Part shown: positions 16,414 to 25,867 of the stretch, one piece after another | How the letters are laid out: each line of letters begins with the position of its first letter | Numbering within the stretch: the first letter of the stretch is position 1 | Origin: Symploca sp. SIO3C6 | GTDB taxonomy: Bacteria > Cyanobacteriota > Cyanobacteriia > Cyanobacteriales > Coleofasciculaceae | Assembly (NCBI GenBank): GCA_010692425.1 | Contig: JAAHHJ010000001.1 | Location: 495,127-559,126, forward strand | Reading direction: 5' to 3' | Length of the DNA stretch: 64,000 nucleotides | Notes under the pieces: generated by a model | Databases searched by the model: none | Seen by the model: only the letters and a program-made list of their open reading frames with translations | Told to the model about the DNA's origin: nothing | Translations under genes and position numbers: made by a program

Positions 16414-16683
16414 ATGAAAAACTTTACTAATGTGTTAATCTCTTTAATTATTGCCATTTGGATCCCGGTGATCGCTATTGTCTCAGTTCAAAACTTTGAG
16501 TCGGTATCGCTGAGGTTTTTAGCTTGGGAGTCAATTAAGCTGCCCATGGGTCTGGTACTAGCATTTAGTGTAAGTATAGGTCTCCTTGGGGGAGCTGCTG
16601 CGCCTTGGTTGTGGCAACTCTCTGCAGTGTCAAGGGGGCGGCAAATGCTAGAGGAAGACTTGGAGTTTTCAGAGGGAGAGTGA
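16414..16683 (+). CDS. LapA-like (DUF1049) two-helix membrane protein
   Basis: The ATG at 16414 (MKNFTNVLISLIIAIWIPV) is chosen over an upstream in-frame ATG at 16372 because the family begins with this first helix. The 89 residues have two transmembrane segments (about 5-25 and 45-70) separated by the NFESVSLRFLAWESIKLPMG hairpin, the characteristic pattern of lipopolysaccharide-assembly protein A-domain proteins. The C-terminus is acidic. In enterobacteria LapA helps control LpxC turnover; in cyanobacteria its role is not established. Confidence 0.78.
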   Translation: MKNFTNVLISLIIAIWIPVIAIVSVQNFESVSLRFLAWESIKLPMGLVLAFSVSIGLLGGAAAPWLWQLSAVSRGRQMLEEDLEFSEGE

Positions 16684-17124
16684 ACTACCTCAGAGCTTGC
16701 CTGTCTTGAAGTCAGTATTCTGATTTTAAGTTTTTTTTTAACTTCTCAATATTCACTGTCTAAAACCTAGCTCAACTAGTACTGTTGATAACTGAAACAT
16801 ATAGTTTCCTCTGTAGAAAAAATCTCTGGGAAATTAAGGAAATTAAGAATGCCCTACTAATAACAATACTAACCTCAGTATTACTACTCAACTCACCTCC
16901 TGAGATTGTCGTCATCTAGATCAATTATTTCTAAGGTTTCTGAGGTTAAAGTCAATAGGATCAATTTATCTCTGACCAGATAAAACCTACAAGTTATGGC
17001 TGATCATTGCCCTTGCACTTAGGGATGAATGCCGCATACTAAAATGACAAATTTTCTCTCTCTGATAAAAATGAATTGAGCTTGCCTGTGCAGTACACAT
17101 GCGCACGAACGCAGCAGCAAAACT
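16684..17124. other. Intergenic region upstream of the STAND gene
   Basis: About 440 AT-rich bases without a gene, RNA or clear repeat. It must contain the promoter of the NB-ARC/WD40 gene. No effector domain is encoded here that could belong to that gene's N-terminus. Confidence 0.45.
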
Positions 17125-20100
17125 ATGGTCTTATCACCAATCAAACTTTGTGCAATGGTTGACTCACCAAATCTAGACCTTACTGAAAATTACTATTCCA
17201 GCTCTAACTCTGATGAGCGTCAAGATTGGGGAGAAGCCACTAGTGTCCGTGTCTTTTATGGTCGCACAGCAGAACTTTACACGCTAGAAAAATGGCTGCT
17301 AGAGGATGGTTGTCGGTTAGTGACAATTCTGGGCATGGGGGGAATGGGTAAAACCACTCTGTCGGTTAAGCTGGCAGAGCAGCTTCAAGATAAATTTGAT
17401 TATGTGATTTGGCGCTCACTGCGAGATGCACCACCAGTGCAACAGATACTGGTTGACCTAATCGAATTCCTCTGGGGCGAGCAGGAAACTGAAGCTAATT
17501 TACCAGAAAGCATAGATGATCTAACCTCAGAGCTAATTGATTATCTGTGCCAGCAGCGCTGTCTGCTAGTACTTGATAATTGGGAGTCACTTCTGCACAG
17601 TGAAAGTAGTGCTGGAGAATATCGCCAAGGATATGAGGGTTATGGTGAACTTCTGAGACGGATCGGAGAAATAGACCATCAAAGTTGCTTGCTGGTGACG
17701 ACAAGGGAAAAACCCCAAGAAGTAGCTGCCCTTGAAGAAGAAGCGATGCCAGTACGATCTTTGCGACTGAGTGGTTTTCAGGAAGGGGAAGAGCAAGAAA
17801 TTTTTAAGGCTAAAGGGCTTTCCGGTTCACAAGAAGACTTTGCAGTTTTGGCAAGACGCTATGGAGGTAATGCCCTTGCCTTGAAAGTGGTAGCGACAAC
17901 TATTAAAGATATCTTTGACGGTCAAACTTATAAGTTTTTACAACAGGATACGGCTGTCTTTGGTGATATTCGTGACCTTTTAGACCAGCATTTTGAGCGA
18001 TCGCAAAAGTTAGAACAGGAGCTAATGTATTGGTTGGCGGTTAATCGTGAACCAGTGTCGCTGTCAGATTTGCAAGAAGACATGGTCTCACCAGCAGCGC
18101 CACCCCAACTGCAGGAAGCTCTAGAATCTTTATTGCGGCGAGCGCTGATCGAAAATCAGGAGACGCTGTTTACACTCCAGCCAGTGGTGATGGAGTATGT
18201 AACTGCTCGATTAATTGAGCAAGTCAGTGAAGAAATTGTCAGTGAAGAAATTGAGCTTTTTGGTAACTGTGCTCTGATTAAGGCGACTGCTAAAGACTAT
18301 ATCCGGGAAACTCAACTTCGCTTGATTCTCCAACCTATGATTAATGAGTTACTAACATTTATCAGAAGCAAAAGAAAAATTGAAAAGCAGCTAGTTCAAA
18401 TTCTAGAAAGTCAGCGAGAAGAATCACCACTAAAGCCAGGATATACAGCTGGAAATATTTTCAATCTCCTGCGTCAGTTAGAAACAGACTTAACTGGCTA
18501 TGATTTTTCTGAGCTTTGTGTTTGGCAAGCAGACGCACGAAGTTTAGAGTTGCACGATGTTAATTTTGCTCATGCCCATTTTGCTAATTCTGTTTTTACT
18601 GAAACCTTTGGTGGTATTTTGTCAGTGGCCTTTAGCCCCGATGGTAAACTTTTGGCGACAGGGGATATGAATAGTGAGGTTCGTTTGTATCAAGTTGGTG
18701 ATTGGCAATCACTGTTCACTCTTAGAGGTCACAAAGATTGGGTAGCATCAATTACATTCAGCCCCGATAGTAATATCCTTGCAACTAGCAGTGAGGACAA
18801 AACAATTAAGCTATGGGATGTCATTACTGGTCAATGTCTCAGTAGTTTACAGGGACATGACAATGGAATTTGGTCAGTTGCCTTCTCTCCAGATGGGAAA
18901 ATGTTAGCAAGTGCCAGTGACGACCATACTTTAAGAATATGGGATATCACTAATGGTCAATGCCTCAAAACTTTGCAGGGACATAATAATTTGGTACGGG
19001 CGGTGGTATTTTGTCCTGACAGCCAAACACTCATTAGTGGCAGTGAAGATAAAACCTTGAAGCTTTGGAATTTGCAAACTGGTAAATGCCTCAGAAGCTT
19101 TTATGGACACGATAACGGGGTATACTCAGCTACCCTGAGTCCAGATGAGTGCATACTGGCAAGTGCTAGCAGTGACCAAACAGTAAAATTATGGGATTTC
19201 GCCACTAGTCAATGTCTTATGACTTTACATGGACATTCTGGCTGGGTAACTTCAGTCTCTTTCAGTCCAGATGGACAAACACTTGCAAGTTGTAGTTGGG
19301 ATCAAACAATAAAGCTGTGGAGTGTCAACACACTTAAGTGCCTTAAAACTTTAAAAGGACATAATGGTCTGGTGCGAGCAATAGTCTTTAGCCCTGATGG
19401 TCAAATGCTAGTGAGTGGCAGTGATGACCAATCATTAAGATTGTGGGATATTGCTACTAAACAGTGTCTCAGAACTCTACAGGGATATAGTAATAGGGTC
19501 TGGTCAGTCACATTGAGTCCCAATGCTCGCATATTAGCCAGTAGCAGCGATAACAAAATGGTGAAGTTGTGGAATCTTAAGAGTGGTCAACACCTCAAAA
19601 CTTTACTAGGACATAGCAATGAGGTCAAGTCAGTAGTTTTTAGTCCTAATGGTCTTACTCTGGCTAGTGGCAGCGATGACACAACTTTGAAAATCTGGGA
19701 TGTTAATACTGGTAAGTGTCATCAAACTTTGCAAGGACATAGCAGTTGGGTGTGGTCAATTGCTTTTAGTTTAAATGGGAAACTACTTGCTAGTGGCAGT
19801 CATGACCAGACCATTAAACTATGGGATACTAAGACTGGTCAATGTCTCAGAACTTTGCATGAAGATAGTCATGGAGTTTTATCAGTCGCCTTCAATCCTG
19901 ATGGACAAGTACTTGCTAGCGGCAGTACGGATCAAACAGTAAAGCTATGGGATGTAAAAACTGGTCAATGCTTCAAAACTTTACAAGGACATACAGGTTG
20001 GGTGTGGTCAGTTGCTTTTAGTCCAGACGGGCAAACTTTAAGCAGTGGTAGTCATGATCAAACAGTAAAGCTATGGGATGTAAAAACCGGTCAGTACCTC

Positions 20101-20463
20101 AAAACTTTACAAGGACATACAGGTTGGGTATGGTCAGTTGCTTTTAGTCCAGACGGGCAAACTTTAAGCAGTGGTAGTACGGATCAAACAGTAAAGTTAT
20201 GGGATGTAAAAACCGGTCAATGCCTCAAAACTTTACACGAACATACTCAAGGAGTTTTATCAGTAACCTTTGGTCCTAAGGGATATACTCTAATTAGTAG
20301 CAGTGAAGATGAAACAATTAGGATTTGGGATGTCTTGACAGCTCAGTGCAGGGAAACTCTCAGAAGCAAAAAACCTTGCGAGGGTATGAAGATAACTAGT
20401 ATTACTGGGTTAACAGAGGCGAAAATTGCAACCTTAAAGACTCTAGGGGCAGTTGAAAGCTAA
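17125..20463 (+). CDS. STAND NTPase: NB-ARC domain with 14 WD40 repeats
   Basis: The 1112-residue protein has a short N-terminal region (about 44 residues). An NB-ARC ATPase follows, with Walker A GMGGMGKTT (70-78), Walker B LLVLD (147-151), a sensor LVTTRE near 190 and GGNALALKV in place of GLPLA. Then come a winged-helix region, a pentapeptide-like linker (DLTGYDFSELCVWQADARSL) and 14 WD40 units of 42 residues from about 500 to the end. Fourteen blades suggest two seven-blade propellers. Units 11-13 are nearly identical at DNA level. STAND proteins are signal-triggered oligomerising switches, but no effector domain is attached. ATG 17155 is an alternative start. Signalling or defence is inference from family. 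Confidence 0.92.
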   Translation: MVLSPIKLCAMVDSPNLDLTENYYSSSNSDERQDWGEATSVRVFYGRTAELYTLEKWLLEDGCRLVTILGMGGMGKTTLSVKLAEQLQDKFDYVIWRSLRDAPPVQQILVDLIEFLWGEQETEANLPESIDDLTSELIDYLCQQRCLLVLDNWESLLHSESSAGEYRQGYEGYGELLRRIGEIDHQSCLLVTTREKPQEVAALEEEAMPVRSLRLSGFQEGEEQEIFKAKGLSGSQEDFAVLARRYGGNALALKVVATTIKDIFDGQTYKFLQQDTAVFGDIRDLLDQHFERSQKLEQELMYWLAVNREPVSLSDLQEDMVSPAAPPQLQEALESLLRRALIENQETLFTLQPVVMEYVTARLIEQVSEEIVSEEIELFGNCALIKATAKDYIRETQLRLILQPMINELLTFIRSKRKIEKQLVQILESQREESPLKPGYTAGNIFNLLRQLETDLTGYDFSELCVWQADARSLELHDVNFAHAHFANSVFTETFGGILSVAFSPDGKLLATGDMNSEVRLYQVGDWQSLFTLRGHKDWVASITFSPDSNILATSSEDKTIKLWDVITGQCLSSLQGHDNGIWSVAFSPDGKMLASASDDHTLRIWDITNGQCLKTLQGHNNLVRAVVFCPDSQTLISGSEDKTLKLWNLQTGKCLRSFYGHDNGVYSATLSPDECILASASSDQTVKLWDFATSQCLMTLHGHSGWVTSVSFSPDGQTLASCSWDQTIKLWSVNTLKCLKTLKGHNGLVRAIVFSPDGQMLVSGSDDQSLRLWDIATKQCLRTLQGYSNRVWSVTLSPNARILASSSDNKMVKLWNLKSGQHLKTLLGHSNEVKSVVFSPNGLTLASGSDDTTLKIWDVNTGKCHQTLQGHSSWVWSIAFSLNGKLLASGSHDQTIKLWDTKTGQCLRTLHEDSHGVLSVAFNPDGQVLASGSTDQTVKLWDVKTGQCFKTLQGHTGWVWSVAFSPDGQTLSSGSHDQTVKLWDVKTGQYLKTLQGHTGWVWSVAFSPDGQTLSSGSTDQTVKLWDVKTGQCLKTLHEHTQGVLSVTFGPKGYTLISSSEDETIRIWDVLTAQCRETLRSKKPCEGMKITSITGLTEAKIATLKTLGAVES

Positions 20464-20536
20464 TTTGTTGAGGGCAATAACAAATCTCTGCAATCTTATA
20501 CAAAAGACCAACTTACAGATTGTCTACCTATCAAAA

Positions 20537-22396
20537 TTAGGTTGAAGAAGTACTAGTAGTACACTGTAATTTTAGACTTTGAATACGATTCCCCATTGGT
20601 GCAGATGGAGTCGGGTCAATTAATACATCAACAACCAATGGACTAGTCGATGCGATCGCTTTCTCCAGCACTTGCTGGAGATCAGATTCTCTTGTCACGC
20701 TGACACCTTCAGCTCCCATACAGTGAGCAATTCTGGCGAAATCTGTCTGCGGAATTTCTGCATCCGTATCTTGGAATCCCTGCATCGCCTGTCCCTTTTC
20801 GCACATGTTGTAACGCCCATCATTGAGTACAATCCAAACAGCAGGAATTTGGTATCTCACGGCTGTACTGATTTCATTATTCATGAGCATGGAGCCATCC
20901 CCAACGATAGCAACAGCCTTGTCATCATGTCCTAGCGCTGCACCCACAACACCTGTAGCAAAATGACCCATACTTCCCAATCCAGTGCTGACCCGGTAGC
21001 GCTCCGGTTTGGTAAATTGCAGCTGATTAATTACCCAAGCAAAGGAGTTACCAGCCTCAGCCATCACCACGACATTGCTATTGTCAACAATCACCCGTTG
21101 AATCACATGCATGAGGACTTCAGGTCTTACTGAGCCCTCTGCACTGGGATTGATGATATGGCGTTTTGGTCGAGGCAGTCTCATCTCCGGCAACTGATTA
21201 GACTGATTAGGAAGTTGAGGAAAGTACTTCAGCAGTGCTTTCACAAACTCTCCCACATCAGACTGAATAGCAAAGGTTTCAGCCTCTGGATAGGCTGTTC
21301 CTGGCACATCTGGGTCAATATCTACATGCAGAAACCCGCCTGAGGGAACCATCATCGGATTCCAGAAAGAGGTAGGTTCACCAAGGCGTGTTCCCAGCAC
21401 TAGTGTGTGCCAAGGTTTTTTCTCCTGCATGTATTTAAAAACTGATTCATGTCCAGCAAAGCCAGTAACACCGACAAACTGAGGATGATTTTCGGGAAAT
21501 ATACCCTTGCCGCGTGGAGAACACATTACCGCAGCACCAGTTTTTTCAGCCAGCTGGCGAATTGCTGCTGCTGCCTTGCGCGCTCCAAAACCAACCCAGA
21601 TTGCAAAAGATCTTTCAGAGAGTAACTTGGCACATTGCGCAATTGTTTCTTCACTTGCGGTTGCTAGAGAATGAGATAGATTCACCCGTGGCAATGATGC
21701 CTTAACTAAACTACTCTGGATAGCTGTGGGTATACTCAGGTGAGCTACAAAGCCATCTGGTCTTGTTGTACCCAGGGCAAGCCTTCGAGAAACCTCTGGG
21801 AGTTGACTACTGCACTCAATAGTAGTCGCGTAATTAAATAATGCTCCAGAGGAAAAGATTCCTGTATTCGACATTGTGTAAGGACTCGTTTCCTGGCAAG
21901 CCCAACGTCCACGCTGTGGTGCTGAAGTGAAACCGGAAAGCAAAATTACCTTTGCCCCCTCCCACCGGGCAGCAAACAATCCCGTCAAAGCGTTAGTGAT
22001 ACCTGGACCAGTGGTCGTAAATACTACAACCGGATGACTACTTGCAAAGTAAGCCTCACAGGCAGCAAAAGCAGCTCCTGATTCATGACGAAAGTGGAGT
22101 ACCTCAATTGAACTTTGCTGTAGAGTATGCCACAGATTAGCGATCGCACCACCAGAAACACCAAAGGCGTATTTTACTCCCATCTGAGTCAACATCTCAA
22201 CCACAGCTTCGGCAACTGAGAGCGGTGCAGATGATTGCCAGCTGAGTTTATGCCCTAAGTCTGGCAAGGTATTCGGCTTGATAGCTACAGGAGACAGACC
22301 AATACCCACTGACGAGGATAATGAAATTTTTGAGGATTTAGATGAGTTTGATTTTCCAGACCTGTTCGAGTTTTTATACTGGAATTTAGTATCCAT
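20537..22396 (-). CDS. ThDP-dependent enzyme, acetolactate synthase-like
   Basis: The 619-residue protein has the three-part fold of thiamine-diphosphate enzymes. A Pyr domain holds the activating Glu in FRHESGAAFAA. A middle Rossmann domain follows. The PP domain has the metal-binding GDGSMLMNNEISTA segment ending in LNDGRYNM. The first 50 or so residues are a Ser/Asn/Lys-rich extension not usual for acetolactate synthase. The family includes IlvB and the scytonemin enzyme ScyA, which couples indole-pyruvate with hydroxyphenylpyruvate. No scyB or scyC homolog or ilvN lies adjacent, so the substrate is open. The neighbours are the STAND gene (convergent) and an RmlD-like gene (divergent). Confidence 0.85.
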   Translation of the reverse strand: MDTKFQYKNSNRSGKSNSSKSSKISLSSSVGIGLSPVAIKPNTLPDLGHKLSWQSSAPLSVAEAVVEMLTQMGVKYAFGVSGGAIANLWHTLQQSSIEVLHFRHESGAAFAACEAYFASSHPVVVFTTTGPGITNALTGLFAARWEGAKVILLSGFTSAPQRGRWACQETSPYTMSNTGIFSSGALFNYATTIECSSQLPEVSRRLALGTTRPDGFVAHLSIPTAIQSSLVKASLPRVNLSHSLATASEETIAQCAKLLSERSFAIWVGFGARKAAAAIRQLAEKTGAAVMCSPRGKGIFPENHPQFVGVTGFAGHESVFKYMQEKKPWHTLVLGTRLGEPTSFWNPMMVPSGGFLHVDIDPDVPGTAYPEAETFAIQSDVGEFVKALLKYFPQLPNQSNQLPEMRLPRPKRHIINPSAEGSVRPEVLMHVIQRVIVDNSNVVVMAEAGNSFAWVINQLQFTKPERYRVSTGLGSMGHFATGVVGAALGHDDKAVAIVGDGSMLMNNEISTAVRYQIPAVWIVLNDGRYNMCEKGQAMQGFQDTDAEIPQTDFARIAHCMGAEGVSVTRESDLQQVLEKAIASTSPLVVDVLIDPTPSAPMGNRIQSLKLQCTTSTSST

Positions 22397-22853
22397 ATCT
22401 CAAATAAACCTATAGTTTGGGACTTGTTCACTAAAGACGCTTGCCAGATTTCATTGGCAAATTCAGCTTTTGCCGTAAGCATACGGAGCAATATCCTTGC
22501 CATTTCAAAAGATTGAGGATAGGCGAGGGGACTACTTTGTTATCTCAGATGCTTAGTTGCCAATTGCCTCAGGTACTGAATGCTAGTTAGCCTAGCAGCA
22601 TGCAAATTTTTGTACAAGCATTTTTGTCCAAATTTTACCAGTGAAGATTAGTAATTAAAAAAATAGCTTATGTTTTTTACTCAGAAATTACGCAGTAATC
22701 ATTTTTACAGCCGATCAAGGCAATAAAAGATTAAAGATTTGCTTAAATTTTTTCAGCTCTTACTCCTGACTGTTTGTCTAATTTTTGAATTGGGCATGAA
22801 TGACTATAGTAGGCTATGGTGCGGGGAAGTATGCCACTTAATTGCTAATCGAG
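22397..22853. other. Divergent intergenic region
   Basis: About 457 AT-rich bases between the ThDP enzyme and RmlD-like genes. No gene, RNA or clear repeat was seen; it should contain two divergent promoters. Confidence 0.45.
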
Positions 22854-23729
22854 ATGAAAAAACTCTTAGTAACAGGCGCTAGCGGTTTCTTGGGATGGAA
22901 CCTTTGTCAGCTAGCAAGACAAGAATGGGAAGTCTATGGAACTTACTTTTCCCATTCAGTAGAGATTCCTAATGTCAACCTCCTCAAGGCTGACTTAAGC
23001 GACTTTCAGGATCTCAAGCGCCTATACAGTGAAATCCAGCCAGCAGCAATAATCCACACCGCCGCCAACTCTCGTCCCAATTTCTGTCAACTCCATCCCC
23101 AGGAATCATACCGAATTAATGTCAAGGTTTCTTGTAATCTTGCTGGTTTGAGTGCTGATTACGGTATCCCTTGCGTTTTTACTTCTACTGATTTGGTTTT
23201 TGATGGTCTTAACCCTCCCTATAAGGAAACAGACCCAGTGTCTCCAGTCTGCTACTATGGTGAGCAAAAAGTTAAGGCTGAGCAAGGTATGTTGGAGCGC
23301 TATCAGCAAACCGCTATTTGCCGAATGCCTTTAATGTTTGGGGCTGCTCCACCTACATCTAGTAGCTTCATCCAGCCTTTTCTCAAAGCTTTTAGAAAAG
23401 GACAAGAACTTACTTTATTTACAGATGAGTTCAGAACACCCGTCAGTGCTCAGACTGCTGCTAGGGGACTCTTGTTAGCTCTAGAAAAAGCTCAGGGCAT
23501 CCTGCACTTAGGTGGTAAGGAGCGAGTATCGCGCTACAAATTTGGTCTTTTAATGACCAAGGTACTTGATCTCTCCCCAGACAAGGTAAAAACTTGTCGG
23601 CAACAAGACGTGCCCATGGCTGCACCTAGGTCTCCTGATACCTCATTAGATAGTTCACAAGCTTTTGCTCTAGGATATCAACCTTTGTCTCTACAGGAAG
23701 AATTAGAAGCGTTGCGGGGTAAAATCTAG
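22854..23729 (+). CDS. RmlD-like SDR family sugar nucleotide reductase
   Basis: The ATG at 22854 (MKKLLVTGASGFLG) is chosen over an upstream in-frame codon because the Rossmann motif then starts at the expected place. The 291-residue protein has GASGFLG for NAD(P) binding, the STDLVFDG strand and the YYGEQKVKAE catalytic YxxxK. These match dTDP-4-dehydrorhamnose reductase-like proteins and methionine adenosyltransferase beta-like relatives. No rmlA, rmlB or rmlC is next to it, so a role in rhamnose synthesis is not shown. Short heptad-like repeats follow the stop, and then tRNA-Leu on the other strand. Confidence 0.82.
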   Translation: MKKLLVTGASGFLGWNLCQLARQEWEVYGTYFSHSVEIPNVNLLKADLSDFQDLKRLYSEIQPAAIIHTAANSRPNFCQLHPQESYRINVKVSCNLAGLSADYGIPCVFTSTDLVFDGLNPPYKETDPVSPVCYYGEQKVKAEQGMLERYQQTAICRMPLMFGAAPPTSSSFIQPFLKAFRKGQELTLFTDEFRTPVSAQTAARGLLLALEKAQGILHLGGKERVSRYKFGLLMTKVLDLSPDKVKTCRQQDVPMAAPRSPDTSLDSSQAFALGYQPLSLQEELEALRGKI

Positions 23730-23791
23730 TTGTTCATCTTTCATAGTTCATAACTGATTGTAGCTGCGATGAACCATGAACTCAATTAAAA

Positions 23792-23873
23792 TGCGGATGG
23801 CGAGAATCGAACTCGCAAGGCATTCGCCACACGCCCCTCAAGCGTGCGTGTCTACCAATTCCACCACATCCGC
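23792..23873 (-). tRNA. tRNA-Leu (anticodon GAG)
   Basis: Read on the minus strand, GCGGATG at the 5' end pairs with CATCCGC at the 3' end. The anticodon stem CACGC/GCGTG encloses the loop TTGAGGG with anticodon GAG. The long variable arm of a class II tRNA is present, and the T-arm has GTTCGATTC. The discriminator base is A, as for leucine, and CCA is not encoded. Length is about 82 bases. It reads CUC/CUU codons. Confidence 0.95.
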
Positions 23874-24339
23874 TAGTTACACAATCTCCCGCTGAATCAA
23901 AGATTAAAGCGAAAGACATCCAATCTTACGACTGGATATTCCTGGTTTTTCTCTGACGAGATTTCGACACTTACCTAGATTGAATTCTTTTCAACCCAAC
24001 CTCTGGTAGATCGTCTGCACAGACAGCTTTGGTTCCCCTATGTTAGGGGGAACGTCTTTTGCTTAATCTGCTGTTAGAATTACCAAACTGTTCTTACTTA
24101 TCAATCGACAGTGCAGCAGTTTTAGCTAGCTTTATCGATTATTTGAAGACTTAGCTTGAATACACTCCATGGTAGCACATTAATTTAACAAATAACAAAT
24201 TCCAAAGGGTAAAGGAAGTGGCAATCTGAGCTTATACCTTAGAGGAAAATAAGCTGCATCTGACGTCTTTCAAGAGTGGAATTCAGCGCAGGGGGCTCTC
24301 CAGCCGCGTGAGTCTATTTGTTGAGGTATTATAAGCTGC
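23874..24339. other. Gap between tRNA-Leu and the miniature tnpB element
   Basis: No gene is supported in this AT-rich stretch. It holds one hairpin (24032-24053) and, near its end, the presumed left side of the miniature tnpB-derived element. The accC promoter is expected around here or inside that element. Confidence 0.45.
24032..24053 (+). terminator. Hairpin GTTCCCCTA/TAGGGGGAAC
   Basis: A 9-bp stem with one bulge and a 3-base loop, followed by CGTCTTTTGCTT on the plus strand. It could be a terminator for a transcript upstream on the plus strand, but no plus-strand gene ends nearby, so it may be a repeat hairpin. Confidence 0.4.
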
Positions 24340-24449
24340 ATGAAGACTTTAAAGTTCAAGCTATATACTCACAAGTTAGGGCATAAACCGCAGGGCTAGG
24401 AGATGTCAGACAGGCTGTGCCTGCAATCTCTGTTTGAACCCTGAATCCC
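24340..24449 (+). mobile_element. Miniature derivative of a tnpB element (N-terminus fused to C-terminus)
   Basis: CAGC/CTGC-ATGAAGACTTTAAAGTT here (ATG at 24340) matches the start of the broken tnpB at 3735 and encodes MKTLKFKLYTHK. After only 19 codons it stops, and the sequence jumps to the tnpB 3' end. GGAGATGTCAGACAGGCTG (24399 on) encodes GDVRQAVPAIS, the same C-terminal string as at 2900-2870. So nearly the entire gene is deleted but both ends remain, making a non-autonomous miniature element of perhaps 150-200 bp. It ends about 57 bases before the accC start. Confidence 0.8.
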
Positions 24450-24505
24450 TCGAGCTTTGGGTCGCGGTAGTGAGTCAATGAATACGGATCTAGCAGCACT
24501 GTTAT

Positions 24506-25867
24506 ATGAAATTCTCCAAAATTTTGATTGCCAATCGCGGGGAAATTGCCCTGCGGATTATCCGAACCTGCGAAGAGATGGGGATTCAGACGGTTGCCGT
24601 TCACTCTACGATTGATCGACAAGCCCTTCACGTGCAGATGGCAGACGAAGCTGTCTGTATTGGTGAACCTGCCAGTGGCAAAAGTTACTTGAATATTCCT
24701 AACATCATGGCAGCTGCTCTGAGCCGCAATGCCACGGCTATTCATCCCGGTTATGGTTTTTTGGCAGAAAATGCCCGTTTTGCAGAAATTTGTGCCGATC
24801 ATCAAATCACTTTTATTGGTCCAACACCAGAAGCAATCCGGTCAATGGGCGATAAATCCACAGCGAAAGAAACCATGCAACGAGCTAAGGTACCAACAGT
24901 ACCTGGAAGTGAGGGACTGGTCCTTTCCGAGAGCCAAGCCCAAGCGATCGCCAGTGAAATTGGTTATCCTGTTATGATTAAAGCGACTGCTGGTGGTGGT
25001 GGTCGTGGTATGCGCCTTGTGCAGGAAGAGAGTGAACTGAGCAGACTCTTTAGAGCAGCTCAAGGAGAGGCTGAAGCTGCCTTTGGCAATTCTGGTATCT
25101 ACCTGGAGAAATTTATCTCACGTCCTAGACACATTGAATTCCAAATCCTTGCTGACTCTCACGGCAATGTTATCCATCTCGGGGAGCGAGACTGCTCAAT
25201 TCAAAGGCGTCATCAGAAGCTACTTGAAGAAGCCCCCAGTCCAGTAATGACCCCTCAACTACGGGAAAAAATGGGAACAGCTGCAGTCAGAGCAGCCCAG
25301 TCTATTAATTATACTGGTGCCGGTACCGTCGAGTTTCTCCTTGATCAGTCTGGTAACTTCTACTTCATGGAAATGAACACCCGCATTCAGGTTGAGCATC
25401 CAGTTACTGAAATGATTACTGGTTTAGACTTGATTGCCGAACAAATTCGCATAGCTCAAGGGGATAAATTACAACTGACCCAAGACCAGGTTATTTTCAA
25501 AGGGCATGCTATTGAATGTCGGATTAACGCTGAAGATCCAGACCATAACTTTCGCCCCCACCCAGGGAGAATAAGCGCTTACCTACCGCCGGGAGGTTTA
25601 GGTGTTCGTATGGATTCCCATGTCTACACAGATTATGAAATTCCTCCCTACTACGACTCTTTGATTGGCAAGTTAATCGCTTGGGGACCAGACCGTAATT
25701 CGGCAATCCAGCGCATGAAAAGAGCCCTGAGGGAGTGTGCCATTACTGGTTTGTCAACTACTATTGGTTTCCATCAAAAAATCTTAGAGACTCCAGAGTT
25801 TCTTGAAGGTGACATCTACACTAATTTTGTCGAACAGATGATGCAACAAGCAGAAGTTGATGCCTAG
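24506..25867 (+). CDS. accC: Biotin carboxylase subunit of acetyl-CoA carboxylase
   Basis: AccC carries out the ATP- and bicarbonate-dependent carboxylation of biotin on AccB, the first half of malonyl-CoA formation for fatty acid synthesis. The 453-residue sequence has [13 protein letters not shown] at the N-terminus, the ATP-grasp glycine loop [12 protein letters not shown] (about 159-170) and the catalytic [14 protein letters not shown] (about 288-301). Length and ends are normal. The start codon lies close behind the miniature tnpB relic, so its promoter or leader has probably been altered by that insertion. accB is not adjacent, which is usual in cyanobacteria. Confidence 0.96.
   Translation: MKFSKILIANRGEIALRIIRTCEEMGIQTVAVHSTIDRQALHVQMADEAVCIGEPASGKSYLNIPNIMAAALSRNATAIHPGYGFLAENARFAEICADHQITFIGPTPEAIRSMGDKSTAKETMQRAKVPTVPGSEGLVLSESQAQAIASEIGYPVMIKATAGGGGRGMRLVQEESELSRLFRAAQGEAEAAFGNSGIYLEKFISRPRHIEFQILADSHGNVIHLGERDCSIQRRHQKLLEEAPSPVMTPQLREKMGTAAVRAAQSINYTGAGTVEFLLDQSGNFYFMEMNTRIQVEHPVTEMITGLDLIAEQIRIAQGDKLQLTQDQVIFKGHAIECRINAEDPDHNFRPHPGRISAYLPPGGLGVRMDSHVYTDYEIPPYYDSLIGKLIAWGPDRNSAIQRMKRALRECAITGLSTTIGFHQKILETPEFLEGDIYTNFVEQMMQQAEVDA

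Noticed and set aside
17125-20463. A defence island around the STAND gene
   Set aside because: Neighbouring genes (LapA-like, ThDP enzyme, RmlD-like) are metabolic or structural; no restriction, toxin-antitoxin or other defence gene is adjacent.
20537-22396. Scytonemin biosynthesis gene scyA
   Set aside because: The enzyme family fits, but none of scyB-F lies next to it and the N-terminus differs from what I expect, so the specific name is not supported.
22854-23729. rmlD as a firm gene name
   Set aside because: The fold and motifs fit, but no rhamnose pathway genes are adjacent, and MAT2B-like relatives share the same motifs.
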